From: Bacillus benzoevorans
GTDB lineage: Bacteria > Bacillota > Bacilli > Bacillales > Cytobacillaceae
Assembly: GCF_014207535.1 (NCBI RefSeq)
Contig: NZ_JACHGK010000004.1
Span: 1-64,000, forward strand
DNA length: 64,000 bases
Direction: 5' to 3'
Part shown: positions 15,763 through 24,381 of the stretch, piece after piece
How positions within the stretch are numbered: the stretch's first letter is position 1
Layout of the letters: each line of letters opens with the position of its first letter
Program-made: the position numbers and the translations under genes
The notes under the pieces: generated by a model
Told to the model about the DNA's origin: nothing
The model's input: the letters and a program-made list of their open reading frames with translations, nothing else
Database searches by the model: none

Positions 15763-16440
15763 CTGCTCAGACCTGTGTATTTTGTTTATAAAAGCAGTGA
15801 TTTTCTCAGGAGCCTTTTGCCCCGGCTTGACTTCTACACCGGTCAGGACATCAACAGCAAAGGGATTAACTTGTTGAACTAACGGTGCAATATTCGCAGG
15901 ATTTAATCCCCCGGCGAGAACGACGGGCAGCGTACTTTCCTGCTGGATCTTTTGAAAGGTTTCTAAGTCCACCATGACACCTGTCCCGCCAGGCATCGCT
16001 TCTGTATAGGAATCAACGATAATCGCGGAGATTCCTGTTTTACATAATTCACGTGCTGCAAGCGCTGGGTCAATTATTTCAAAATCACATTTCCCCTCTT
16101 TGCTAATGCGCAAAGCCTTCATTGTTTTTATTCCGTGAGATTTAAGCGTTCCGGCTATTTTTCTAATATCGTTTAGCGTTTCTTTATAATGCAGCTGGAC
16201 AACGTTTGGAGTTGTCTCAAGAGCAGTCTCTATCACATGCTCAGCGTTTCCCCCTGTGACAATACAGGTGCTGACAAATGGCGGCACCTGCCCAATCAGT
16301 TCTTTCGCAGCATCCCTCGTTAAATTCCATGGTACTGGAGTTGGATAATCGACAACAAAACCGAGCATGTGCACACCGGCCTGCACACAGAGGCTGGCGT
16401 CTCTCTGATTCATCAGACCGCAGATTTTGACTCTTGTCAC
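15748..16440 (-). CDS. trpF: phosphoribosylanthranilate isomerase
   Basis: A 230-residue TIM-barrel enzyme of tryptophan synthesis. The start is GTG at 16440, reading VTRVKICGLMNQRDA, with GGAGGGGG 7 nt upstream; a longer frame would overlap trpC by about 100 nt. Conserved elements are KICG with the catalytic Cys near residue 7, the strand MLGFVVDYPTPVPW, QLHYKE, IIVDSY with the catalytic Asp, and VVLAGGLNPANI. The canonical FxxxSxR segment reads FVVDYPTPVP, which is unusual. It follows trpC by 4 nt. Confidence 0.88.
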   Translation of the reverse strand: MTRVKICGLMNQRDASLCVQAGVHMLGFVVDYPTPVPWNLTRDAAKELIGQVPPFVSTCIVTGGNAEHVIETALETTPNVVQLHYKETLNDIRKIAGTLKSHGIKTMKALRISKEGKCDFEIIDPALAARELCKTGISAIIVDSYTEAMPGGTGVMVDLETFQKIQQESTLPVVLAGGLNPANIAPLVQQVNPFAVDVLTGVEVKPGQKAPEKITAFINKIHRSEQAKRS

Positions 16441-16444
16441 AAGA

Positions 16445-17173
16445 TTACCCCCTCCATACACGCAAATTTTGATAGCAGGCTGGCGGATCGGCTGCCCGAT
16501 GAATCGCTGTTCCCACCAACACCCCATGCGCACCAGCTTTTGCTGCACGAATCACATCATCCGGGGAAGAAATGGAACTTTCACTTAACAAGAATGCCCC
16601 AGGCGGAACTAAACCTGCCAGTGTCTCTGTCGTATTGACATTTCCATCATCCATTTCCCACTGGATGATGTTTCGATTGTTAATCCCGATAAAGGATAGA
16701 TTTAAATCCCTCACGGCGAGAATTTCTGCTTCGTCATGAGTTTCAACTAACGGCTCCAGCCCTAATTCTTTTGCTTCCTCTATTAACTGACACAGCTGTT
16801 CGTTTTCTAAAATAGAAGAAATAAGCAGCACACCGCTTGCACCGTACTCGGCACTCTCTTGCAGTTGTTCCTTGGTTTTAATAAAATCTTTTCTTAAAAT
16901 AGGAACGCTGACAGCATGTGAAATCTCCCGCAGCAAATCCAGGGAACCGCCATAGTGTTCAGCTTCTGTGACGACTGAAATGACAGGTGCTCCCGCCTCT
17001 TCTAAATGTTTCGCCGTTTCTACAGGATTCCGTCCGAACATTAAGTCACCTTCCCCTGGCGACCTCCGCTTCATATCAGGGATAACAGGTACTCTGCCAA
17101 GCTGATATTCCTTCCACAATGCCGATGTACATTTTGTGCATGCCCCATTTTGATTTTTTTCCTCGTTCCCCAT
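16445..17173 (-). CDS. trpC: indole-3-glycerol phosphate synthase-like protein (divergent TrpC)
   Basis: A 242-residue TrpC homologue. The family barrel motifs are VIPDMKRRSP (usual AExKxxSPS), LRKDFI, LLISSIL, LVETHDEAE, GINNRNI and LLSESSI (usual VSESGI). Two catalytic-region changes stand out: the first Glu is Asp, and the Gly of the phosphate loop is Ser. The usual N-terminal helix is replaced by a segment with a CTKC pair (near residues 12-15). It is shorter than standard enzymes (about 255). The activity is probable but the substrate could differ. One nt separates it from trpD. Confidence 0.75.
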   Translation of the reverse strand: MGNEEKNQNGACTKCTSALWKEYQLGRVPVIPDMKRRSPGEGDLMFGRNPVETAKHLEEAGAPVISVVTEAEHYGGSLDLLREISHAVSVPILRKDFIKTKEQLQESAEYGASGVLLISSILENEQLCQLIEEAKELGLEPLVETHDEAEILAVRDLNLSFIGINNRNIIQWEMDDGNVNTTETLAGLVPPGAFLLSESSISSPDDVIRAAKAGAHGVLVGTAIHRAADPPACYQNLRVWRG

Positions 17174-17174
17174 C

Positions 17175-18206
17175 TTATTTCACCGCTTTTAAATCATTGG
17201 ATGCTTTAATTAATTGATGCAGCTTTGCCTCCGCTGCCCCGCTGTCAATCAATTCACCGGCAAGCTTTATTCCTTCCGCAAATGAATCGGCCCGATCACC
17301 AATCATTAACGCTCCTGCTGCATTCAAAATAACTGCCTGACGGCGCGGTCCTTTATCTTTGCCAGAGAATACATTACGGATCATTTCGGCATTCTCCTGA
17401 GGCGTTCCAGTGGCAATATCTTCTAATGTACAACGGGATAAGCCAAAGTCTTCAGGAGCAATTTCATACGTCGTAATGATCCCGTTATTCAGCTCGTTGA
17501 TTTTTGTTTTGCCTAATAGAGAAATTTCATCCAAACCATCTTCCCCATAAACGAATAAAGCTCTTTTATATCCTAAATTCATGGCAACTTGCGAAACCGT
17601 ATCCAACAGTTCCGGTTTATAAACCCCCATCACATGCTTCGTTGCTTTTGTTGGATTGATCAGCGGCCCGATAATGGTATAGAAAATCGTCTTGATGCCC
17701 AAATCCTTTTCCGGAGGCAGAACTTTGCCCATGACCGGATGGAATAGCGGTGCATAAAGGAAAGCGATGCCGATTTCTTCGATTAATTTCTCAACCGCTG
17801 CCGGGCTTAGGTGAATTTCTACATTTAATGATTCTAATACATCCGCACTTCCAGACAGGCTGGCAATGGAGCGGCTTCCATGCTTGGCAACTGGAATGCC
17901 TGCAGCAGCGGCGACAAAAGCGACAGATGTTGAGATATTAAATGTACTCAAACCGCCGCCGGTGCCGCATGTATCCATCATTTCTTCCTTTACATTCGGA
18001 TTGATATGAATACAATGATCACGCATCGCTTTCGCAATAGCTGAAATTTCCGTCAAGGTCGGTCCCTTCATTAAAAGTGCAACCTGGAATCCCGCTATTT
18101 GAACATCACTTAGCTCATCATTCTTTATGGCTGTAATCAAACTGTATGCTTCCTCTGCTGTTAAATCCTGCCGTGCTGTTAACTTTTGCAAGACGTCTTT
18201 AATCAT
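17175..18206 (-). CDS. trpD: anthranilate phosphoribosyltransferase
   Basis: A 343-residue enzyme joining anthranilate to PRPP. It has the glycine loop CGTGGGLSTFNIST (usual GTGGDGxxTFNIST; the Asp is Gly here), then AKHGSRSIASLSGSADVLE and the metal region YGEDGLDEIS. It is first in a trpD-trpC-trpF unit that lacks trpE, trpG, trpB and trpA, so the rest of the pathway must lie elsewhere if this set makes tryptophan. A T-box-like terminator precedes it. Confidence 0.9.
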   Translation of the reverse strand: MIKDVLQKLTARQDLTAEEAYSLITAIKNDELSDVQIAGFQVALLMKGPTLTEISAIAKAMRDHCIHINPNVKEEMMDTCGTGGGLSTFNISTSVAFVAAAAGIPVAKHGSRSIASLSGSADVLESLNVEIHLSPAAVEKLIEEIGIAFLYAPLFHPVMGKVLPPEKDLGIKTIFYTIIGPLINPTKATKHVMGVYKPELLDTVSQVAMNLGYKRALFVYGEDGLDEISLLGKTKINELNNGIITTYEIAPEDFGLSRCTLEDIATGTPQENAEMIRNVFSGKDKGPRRQAVILNAAGALMIGDRADSFAEGIKLAGELIDSGAAEAKLHQLIKASNDLKAVK

Positions 18207-18241
18207 TCCTATCTCTCCTCACCTAATCTAATCATTCAAAT

Positions 18242-18306
18242 AAAAAAGCTTTCATCCCATAGAAAAGGGACAAAAGCTTACAGCTTCTGCGTTACCACCC
18301 AAATTG
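18242..18306 (-). promoter_or_regulatory. T-box-like antiterminator/terminator leader of trpDCF
   Basis: On the minus strand AATTTGGGTGGTAACGCAG (18305-18287) matches the T-box core (usually AGGGTGGTACCGCG). It is followed by the terminator AAGCTTTTGTCCC-loop-GGGATGAAAGCTTTTTT (18279-18242). This is the 3' half of a T-box riboswitch that senses uncharged tRNA. A stem I with a TGG specifier could not be recognised upstream, so it may be truncated or degenerate. Confidence 0.7.
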
Positions 18307-18510
18307 GGGACTTTTGTTAATAGAAGTTAAAGATTTATGAATATTCTAGCATCTATTCTCGACATATGTCTACAAATATTTAAGCGCCTTCCTAGTGCAG
18401 CGAAAATCTTCATATTTTCTTGACATTTCCCTGAAGAGTTCTGGAAACCTGCACGATATGATCAAATTGAAAGATAGATAACCACTATTATTTTAAAGGA
18501 GACGATCGAT

Positions 18511-19086
18511 ATGAAATGGAAGAATCTATTATTGGGCGGTGCTTTGGTTAGTGCATTCTCCTTAGGGGCAATGTTCGCTCCAATTGATGAGTTAGCAGCC
18601 AGTACGAATAAAGATTCAACTGTAAAAAATACCCCCGCTGCTGTTGCAGGGGAAGGATCATCTAATGTTATCTGTCCTGTGACTGGAGCAGAAATGGGCA
18701 GCAGAGCCGGAAGAGGCATGATGGGAATGGGAAAATATTTTTCCGGAACGATGTCTGAAGTGGTTGCTAAGGAGCTTGGCCTGACCGTTGAAGAACTTCA
18801 TGCAGCCAGAAGCGAAGGAAAATCAATTGCTGCCATTGCTGAAGAAAAAGGAATAGCTGTTGATACATTAATTAGCAAAATGATGGAAGCCCGGAAAGCT
18901 GAACTAAATCAACTCGTGAAAGATAGGAAAATAACAGAGGAGCAAATGAATCTCATGCTGGAAAATATGGATGCCAACATGAAAACAGCCATTGAACGGG
19001 AATCTACCGGACCGATGAATGGGCGTGGAGGCGGTATGGGAATGGGACAAGACCTCAGGATGCATGGCATGGGAGGCCAGCTCTAA
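18511..19086 (+). CDS. exported Met/Gly-rich protein, metal-related candidate
   Basis: A 191-residue secreted or surface protein. Residues 1-30 form a signal peptide (KWKNLLLGGALVSAFSLGAM). It has a CPVTG motif near 55, a Met-rich linker (GRGMMGMGKYF, near 68-78), a helical segment VVAKELGLTVEELHAARSEGKS that resembles DUF2680-type repeats, and a Met/Gly tail (MNGRGGGMGMGQ...MHGMGGQL). Met-rich stretches in exported proteins often bind Cu(I) or Ag(I). A strong terminator follows, then a two-component system whose sensor has a similar Met-rich stretch. The metal role is inference. Confidence 0.75.
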   Translation: MKWKNLLLGGALVSAFSLGAMFAPIDELAASTNKDSTVKNTPAAVAGEGSSNVICPVTGAEMGSRAGRGMMGMGKYFSGTMSEVVAKELGLTVEELHAARSEGKSIAAIAEEKGIAVDTLISKMMEARKAELNQLVKDRKITEEQMNLMLENMDANMKTAIERESTGPMNGRGGGMGMGQDLRMHGMGGQL

Positions 19087-19119
19087 ATTCCATATAATAA
19101 ATCAAGAATGGATCAAGGT

Positions 19120-19155
19120 TGAAAAACTCTGAAGTCTGCTTCAGAGTTTTTTGCT
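19120..19155 (+). terminator. terminator
   Basis: AAAACTCTGAA and TTCAGAGTTTTTT form a 10-bp stem around GTCTGC, 35 nt after the Met-rich protein gene. The two-component genes therefore need their own promoter. Confidence 0.88.
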
Positions 19156-19232
19156 CTATTTTTAATAGATTAAGATACGGAAACCATTCCTTCCCTTGCT
19201 ATAATAATTAATAGAAGTCAGGAGGGAGCTTT

Positions 19233-19931
19233 ATGAGAAAGATCATTGCTGTGGTTGATGATGAGGAAAAAATCCGGGAAATAATCAAATCATTTTTGCA
19301 TAATGAAGGTTATGAGGTTTTGGAAGCAGAGGATGGAAAAGAAGCGATTGAATTGGCGGACCAGCAGGCTATCGATCTGATGCTCCTTGATATTATGATG
19401 CCGAATATGGATGGTTTGCAGGCGTTAAGGGAAATTCGCCTGATCAATAGAAAGCTTCCAGTTATTATGCTTACCGCCAAATCGGAAGAAATTGATAAAC
19501 TATTAGGGCTGGAAATGGGCGCCGATGATTATATGACGAAACCATTCAGCATGCGGGAGCTTGCCGCCAGAATGAGAGCCGTTTTAAGAAGAAGCGCACC
19601 CGATGTGGAAGCGGCAGAAGTAGATGAAATCATAAAAAGGGGCGATATTGAAATTAACTTAAACACCTATGAAGCATTCATCAACGGCGAAACATTAAAC
19701 TTAACCCCCACGGAATATAAAATCCTTGTAACCTTGGCACAAAAGCCGGGAAGAGTATACAGCCGCTTACAATTGCTTGATATCTCCATGGGCGAAGCTT
19801 TTGCCAACTATGAACGCTCGATTGATACACATGTCAGCAACCTGAGGAAAAAGGTTGAAAAGGATCCGGCACATCCTGAATATATTCATACGGTATATGG
19901 AATGGGCTATCGTTTTGGTGACAAAAAATGA
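19233..19931 (+). CDS. OmpR-family response regulator
   Basis: A 232-residue regulator. The receiver domain has the acidic pair DDEE (9-12), phosphoacceptor Asp53 in LLDIMMPNMDG, Thr in MLTAKS and Lys in MTKPFS. The C-terminal OmpR winged helix includes LTPTEYKILVTLAQKPGRVYSR, split here as LTPTEYKILV and SRLQLLD, and ends HTVYGMGYRF. Its stop overlaps the start of the sensor kinase gene (ATGA). AGGAGGGAG lies upstream of the ATG. Confidence 0.95.
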   Translation: MRKIIAVVDDEEKIREIIKSFLHNEGYEVLEAEDGKEAIELADQQAIDLMLLDIMMPNMDGLQALREIRLINRKLPVIMLTAKSEEIDKLLGLEMGADDYMTKPFSMRELAARMRAVLRRSAPDVEAAEVDEIIKRGDIEINLNTYEAFINGETLNLTPTEYKILVTLAQKPGRVYSRLQLLDISMGEAFANYERSIDTHVSNLRKKVEKDPAHPEYIHTVYGMGYRFGDKK

Positions 19932-21310
19932 AGCTGCAGACAAAGTTAATCAGCGCGTTCATCGTCATTATTCTCTTTATAGGAATCAGTCAGGCTCTTA
20001 TTTTAGAGAATAAGATTCAGTCAACCTTTCAAAACTACCTGGAGCAGTATAACGTTGGTTTTATGGACCGAATGAAAACAAGACTTGAACTGTATTATGA
20101 GGAAACAGGGTCGTGGGAAAATGTCCAGGAGCTTTATTTTTCTACCAGCACAGGTTTGATGGGACAGGGAAACGGCATGATGCGAGGGATGAGCGGAAAC
20201 GGGATGACCATGGCTTTAAGCAATGCTGATTTAGTCCTTTTAGATAAGAATGGAATGGTCATTGCCGATACGGCAGGCACTAGAATCGGAGAAAACAATA
20301 GCGGTCTTTCCGGAAAAAAGCAAGATATTATCATTGACGGTAAAAGAAAAGGAACTCTTATACTCTACCAAAAAGCATGGCAGAACTTAGAAAAGGAATT
20401 TCTGCGTTCTGCCAATCTAGCCGTTATGATCAGCAGCATGATTGCTTCCATTATGGCCGTTCTGTTTGCTTTCTGGATTGCTAAGAGAATCACGATTCCG
20501 TTAAAAAGTCTTGTTAGAGGGGCGAAACGGACAGCAGAGGGCGGAAAATGGGAGACAGTCAGTATCAACACAAAGGATGAATTTCACGAGCTTGGAGAGG
20601 CTTTTAATGATATGGCACAGAAACTGGCCAAAAATGAAGAAGTCAGGCAGACGCTTGTTGCCGATGTCGCTCATGAACTTCGCACCCCGCTTGCGATTCT
20701 GCAGGGAAAATTAGAGTCGATTCAAGAAGGAGCCATTGAATCAAGTGAAAAGGTTGTGCTCGAACTAACCGATGAAGTCTACCGGTTAAACCGTTTAGTC
20801 AGTGATTTACAGCAATTAAGCCTAGCTGAAGCCGGTCAGCTTCCGCTTCACTTAAAACCTGTTCATATAAAAGATCTGGTTGAGCGGATCTGCAGTAATC
20901 TGCAGTGGAATGCAGACGAAAAAGAGATCACCCTTCTTTTTGACAGCATCCCGGCGGATTGCCTGCTTGAGCTTGATCCAGACCGGATCACACAAGTCAT
21001 TGTCAATCTAGTTGGAAATGCGCTCCGCCATGCTCCCGAAGCCGGGATTGTGGAAGTATCATTGCAAAAAGAAGCGGATGCGATTTATCTGAGAGTATCT
21101 GACAACGGACCGGGAATCCCCGAGGATATTCTTCCGTTCATTTTTGACCGTTTTTACAAACACGACCGTTCGAGGTCCCGGAACAGCGGTGGAACCGGTC
21201 TTGGGCTGTCGATTGCCAAAGGCTTTGTTGAAGCCCACGGAGGAACACTGACAGTAAAAAGTGAAATCAATAAAGGGACTGTTTTTACCGTCTCGCTGTT
21301 GAAAAAATAA
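19928..21310 (+). CDS. sensor histidine kinase with Met-rich extracellular domain
   Basis: A 460-residue BaeS-like membrane kinase. TM1 is about 7-25, the external domain about 26-163, TM2 about 164-185, then HAMP, the dimerisation domain with His249 in DVAHELRTPL, and an ATPase domain with N (LVGNALRHAP), G1 (DNGPGIP) and G2 (GGTGLGLSI) boxes. The external domain contains MGQGNGMMRGMSGNGMTM (78-95), a run of six Met in 18 residues. This echoes the Met-rich exported protein upstream and suggests a soft-metal ligand such as Cu(I) or Ag(I). Confidence 0.93.
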   Translation: MKLQTKLISAFIVIILFIGISQALILENKIQSTFQNYLEQYNVGFMDRMKTRLELYYEETGSWENVQELYFSTSTGLMGQGNGMMRGMSGNGMTMALSNADLVLLDKNGMVIADTAGTRIGENNSGLSGKKQDIIIDGKRKGTLILYQKAWQNLEKEFLRSANLAVMISSMIASIMAVLFAFWIAKRITIPLKSLVRGAKRTAEGGKWETVSINTKDEFHELGEAFNDMAQKLAKNEEVRQTLVADVAHELRTPLAILQGKLESIQEGAIESSEKVVLELTDEVYRLNRLVSDLQQLSLAEAGQLPLHLKPVHIKDLVERICSNLQWNADEKEITLLFDSIPADCLLELDPDRITQVIVNLVGNALRHAPEAGIVEVSLQKEADAIYLRVSDNGPGIPEDILPFIFDRFYKHDRSRSRNSGGTGLGLSIAKGFVEAHGGTLTVKSEINKGTVFTVSLLKK

Positions 21311-21318
21311 CCTTATCA

Positions 21319-21362
21319 GTGCAAAAAAGACCCCAGAATCCATTCTGAGGTCTTTTTTGCAC
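21319..21362 (+). terminator. terminator of the two-component operon
   Basis: GTGCAAAAAAGACC (21319-21332) and GGTCTTTTTTGCAC (21349-21362) form a perfect 14-bp stem just after the kinase stop codon. An inner CAGAAT/ATTCTG stem extends it. Confidence 0.9.
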
Positions 21363-21374
21363 TGACGCTATGTT

Positions 21375-21551
21375 TTACATCTCCTGTGCCTGAATCTTAC
21401 TTGCATTTAGGACTGTTTTGTCTTTTCCCTTCAGATTGAAGATACTATATAGCACGGGAACAATATCTGTCTTCTCACCATCAACAGTCATTGTCGTGAC
21501 AACGTCGCCATTAATAAGGCTGCGCAGTCCCCGGCCGACCATCGCTGGCAT
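21375..21551 (-). pseudogene. fragment resembling part of an RND transporter
   Basis: A 58-codon minus-strand frame, MPAMVGRGLRSLINGDVVTT then MTVDGEKTDIVPVLYSIFN and ending SKIQAQEM. The pattern (a helix with Gly, then two strands around VDGEKTDI) resembles the docking subdomains of RND efflux proteins, for example the xxLTTVEHKGNKLNVYL segment of the pump at 44905. Nothing on either side continues it. It is most likely a decayed remnant. The family call is weak. Confidence 0.35.
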
Positions 21552-21687
21552 CAGTCCTTTTCTGCCAGCTTAAGACTTAAGGCGCAGGCGGGAATACAGT
21601 CGATATCACTTAGTCATTCATTGCCGTGCAGCTGCGCTTTTTTATGATAGGCTGTGTTAAAGACCAATGTTGATTTTGGAGGACTTT

Positions 21688-21819
21688 GTTGATTGGAGTG
21701 GAAGGCACGAAGACTCCTGCGGGAACAGCGAGACAGACGAGACCCCGCAGGCACGAAGTGGCAAGGAGGCTCGGCGGTTGCCCGCGGAAAGCGAAGTGCT
21801 TGGAACGGAAATCAGCAAC
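21688..21819. repeat. Bacillaceae dispersed palindromic repeat
   Basis: A GC-rich element in an AT-rich gap. It begins GTTGATTGGAGTGGAAGGCA and ends AGTGCTTGGAACGGAAATCA followed by GCAAC, which are imperfect inverted ends, with GACTCCTGCGGGA and GACCCCGCAGG inside as an internal inverted pair. The same sequence type is common, in many copies, in Bacillus-like genomes from general knowledge. Copy number here cannot be counted, since only one copy lies in the window. Confidence 0.7.
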
Positions 21820-22081
21820 CAAGTTTAACAGAGCTTTATGATAAAGTGTAAACCGTACAGAAAAGTTTGAAAAGTCTAGGCATTCGCATAAATTTTACTA
21901 TTAAGGATATGTGATTTGTATCCTATGAATCTTGTTTGTTCATGTAGTATAATGGCTTTAGCAGGATCTGAGATTATGTATCCCCTTTCAAAGTTCATAT
22001 GATAAAAGGGAATATGTTTCGTCCTGAAAACATTCAAGAACAGTGAACATCATTTGTATCTATTAGGAGGGAATCGTTCGA

Positions 22082-24151
22082 ATGGGTGAGGCAACAAAAA
22101 TCAAAACCGTGTGCGGTTATTGCGGCACCGGCTGCGGACTTCTTGTCGAGGTAGAGGATAATAAAATTGTCCGTATCCGTGGTGACAAGGACGCACCTGT
22201 CAATAAGGGACAGACTTGTGTAAAAGGTTCATTTGCTTATGAATATGTTCATGCGAAAAGCAGACTTACTGCACCGCTGATTCGCAAAGCAGGTCAGTTA
22301 GTGGAAACAACATGGGAAGAAGCATATGACTTTATTGTTGAAAAACTTAAACAAATTAAAGCTGAATTTGGTCCTGAATCGATCACAGCATTTGCGACAG
22401 CAAGAAGCACCAATGAAGTCAATTATGTAACGCAAAAATTTATGCGTGCCGCTATTGGCAGTAATAATATTGACGGCTGTAACCGTACTTGACACGCTCC
22501 AAGTGTTGCCGGTCTGGCAACTATATTTGGCAGCGGTTCTCCAACTAACACTCTGGAGGACTTTGATCGTGCGGATGTTCTTCTGTTAATGGGTTCAAAC
22601 ACCACAGAAGCGCACCCAATTATTGGAAACAGAATTAAAAAAGCGGTTAAATCAGGTTTGAAAATGATTGTCATCGATCCGCGAAAAATTGACATGGTAA
22701 AAAGCGCGGACCGCCACCTGCAAATTGAAGTAGGTTCGGATATCGCCCTGATGAACTCCATGATGCATGTCATTATCAATGAAGGCTTATATGATCCAGC
22801 TTTTATTAATAAATATACAAATGATTTTGATCGTTTAAAAAAACAAGTTGAAAAATACACACCTGAATATGCAGCAGAGATTACTGGGTTATCTCCTCAG
22901 GAAATTATCGATACGGCAAGAATCTATGCAACAGCGGACAAAGCGATGATCGCTTATACATTAGGAATTACCGAGCATCATTGCGGTGTTAACAATGTAT
23001 TCGATGTCGGAAATCTAGCGCTGTTAACCGGACATATCGGCCGCGAAGGCTGCGGGGTTATGCCTCTAAGAGGACAAAACAATGTGCAAGGTGCAGGAGA
23101 TATGGGATGTCTGCCAAATCAGCTGCCTGGCTCCTTCAGCATTACGGATGATGAACACCGCGCCCGTTTTGAAAAAGCCTGGGGTGTCGAAATCAATCCT
23201 GTATCCGGTGATACTCAAACGCGTGCATTTGAAAAAATGGAAAACGGTGCCGTAAAGGCTCTCTACTGTATCGGTGAAAATCCGCTGATGGCAGATGTGC
23301 ATATGAACCACACAAGACAGCTGCTTGAAAAGCTTGATCTCCTGATTGTTCAGGATATTTTCTTAACAGAAACGGCTAAATTAGCAGATGTCGTACTTCC
23401 AGCCAGATCATGGGGCGAAGTGGACGGTACTTACACGAACACAGATCGCCGCGTACAGCGCATACGTACTGCAGTTGCGGCCCATCCCAATACAAAAGAT
23501 GACTGGGAAATTATTAGTGATATCTCAACGAGAATGGGCTATCCTATGAAATATAACAACAGTGAAGAAATATGGGATGAAATGCGTTCACTCGCATGGG
23601 AATTGTATGGCGGTATTTCTTACGCGCGATTGGATAAAGAATACAGCCTGCACTATCCATGTCCGGACGAATCTCATCCAGGTACTTTCATCCTTCATGA
23701 AAGATTTTATAATGAAGAGGAAGTAAGCACCCCATCTTCATTTATACCGGTTCCTTATACAGAGCCGATTGAAATGCCTGATGAAGAATATCCATTCACG
23801 CTTACAACAGGCAGACGCTATGAGTCTTATAATACTCATACCCAAACAAAACATTATGCCAGCGGGGCAAAATTAAAGCAGACAGAAGAAAGTGTGGATA
23901 TGCATCCGGACGATGCTGCGAAGCTTGGCGTTGAATCAGGTGAAGTCGTCGAAGTTTCATCACGCAGAGGCTCTGTTCAGGTTAAAGTAAAAGTAACAGA
24001 ACAAGTAGCACCAGGACTTGTCTTTATGAGTTTCCACTTCAGTGATGTTCCGACAAATGTCTTAACGATTAATGAATATGATCCGATTTCCGGTACAGCA
24101 GAATTTAAAGCATGTGCCGTAAAAATCAAAAAACTAGCTGCCGCAGTCTAA
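22082..24151 (+). CDS. fdhF: formate dehydrogenase, selenocysteine-containing catalytic subunit
   Basis: A 689-residue molybdopterin enzyme whose frame is interrupted only by TGA at 22490-22492, read as Sec137. The 4Fe-4S ligands are Cys11, Cys14, Cys18 and Cys46 (CGYCGTGCG...GQTCVKG). The Sec site reads GCNRT-Sec-HAPSVAGL, like E. coli FdhF Sec140-His141. The two halves, 22082-22492 and from 22493 on, are in the same frame with continuous family similarity. Later motifs include MGSNTTEAHP, TLGITEHHCG, RGQNNVQGAGDMG and GENPLMADV. It oxidises formate to CO2 using the Mo/W bis-MGD cofactor. AGGAGGG lies upstream of the ATG. Confidence 0.95.
22490..22521 (+). promoter_or_regulatory. UGA selenocysteine codon and SECIS hairpin
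   Basis: After the in-frame TGA (22490), GTTGCC (22505-22510) pairs perfectly with GGCAAC (22516-22521) around a GGTCT loop (22511-22515). The loop begins 21 nt after the U of UGA. The E. coli fdhF SECIS has the same GGUCU loop at the same distance. SelB binding to this loop would recruit Sec-tRNA. Confidence 0.92.
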
Positions 24152-24159
24152 TAAGGCAA

Positions 24160-24312
24160 AAAGGTCTGTCTTTAGGAGGTTTTCATACCTCACTAAGACA
24201 GACCTTTATTATTCGTATCGTTTTTAATTTTTATGTTTTTCCTGTAATAATTGATATTAATTTACCATTAGGCTGCAAATTCTCCAATAAAAGTTTGCAG
24301 CCTGATTTTTTG
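24160..24312 (+). terminator. two tandem terminators after fdhF
   Basis: The first is AAAGGTCTGTCTTTAG with CTAAGACAGACCTTTA (24160-24207). The second is AGGCTGCAAA (24270-24279) with TTTGCAGCCT (24294-24303) followed by GATTTTTT. Together they isolate fdhF from the next gene. Confidence 0.85.
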
Positions 24313-24381
24313 TTCAGGATTCCCTTCGTTTTCTACATAAAAAAAATTCACCTCACCCATACTAAGCAGGAGGTGAATGGA

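Noticed and set aside
22082..22589. Formate dehydrogenase pseudogene with a nonsense codon
   Set aside because: The TGA sits exactly at the Sec position, is followed by a SECIS hairpin identical in loop and spacing to E. coli fdhF, and the frame and motifs are otherwise intact.
24112..24381. N-terminal extension of the VanW protein
   Set aside because: The extended frame runs through the fdhF end and two terminators; the TTG with AGGAGG at 24382 is the better start.
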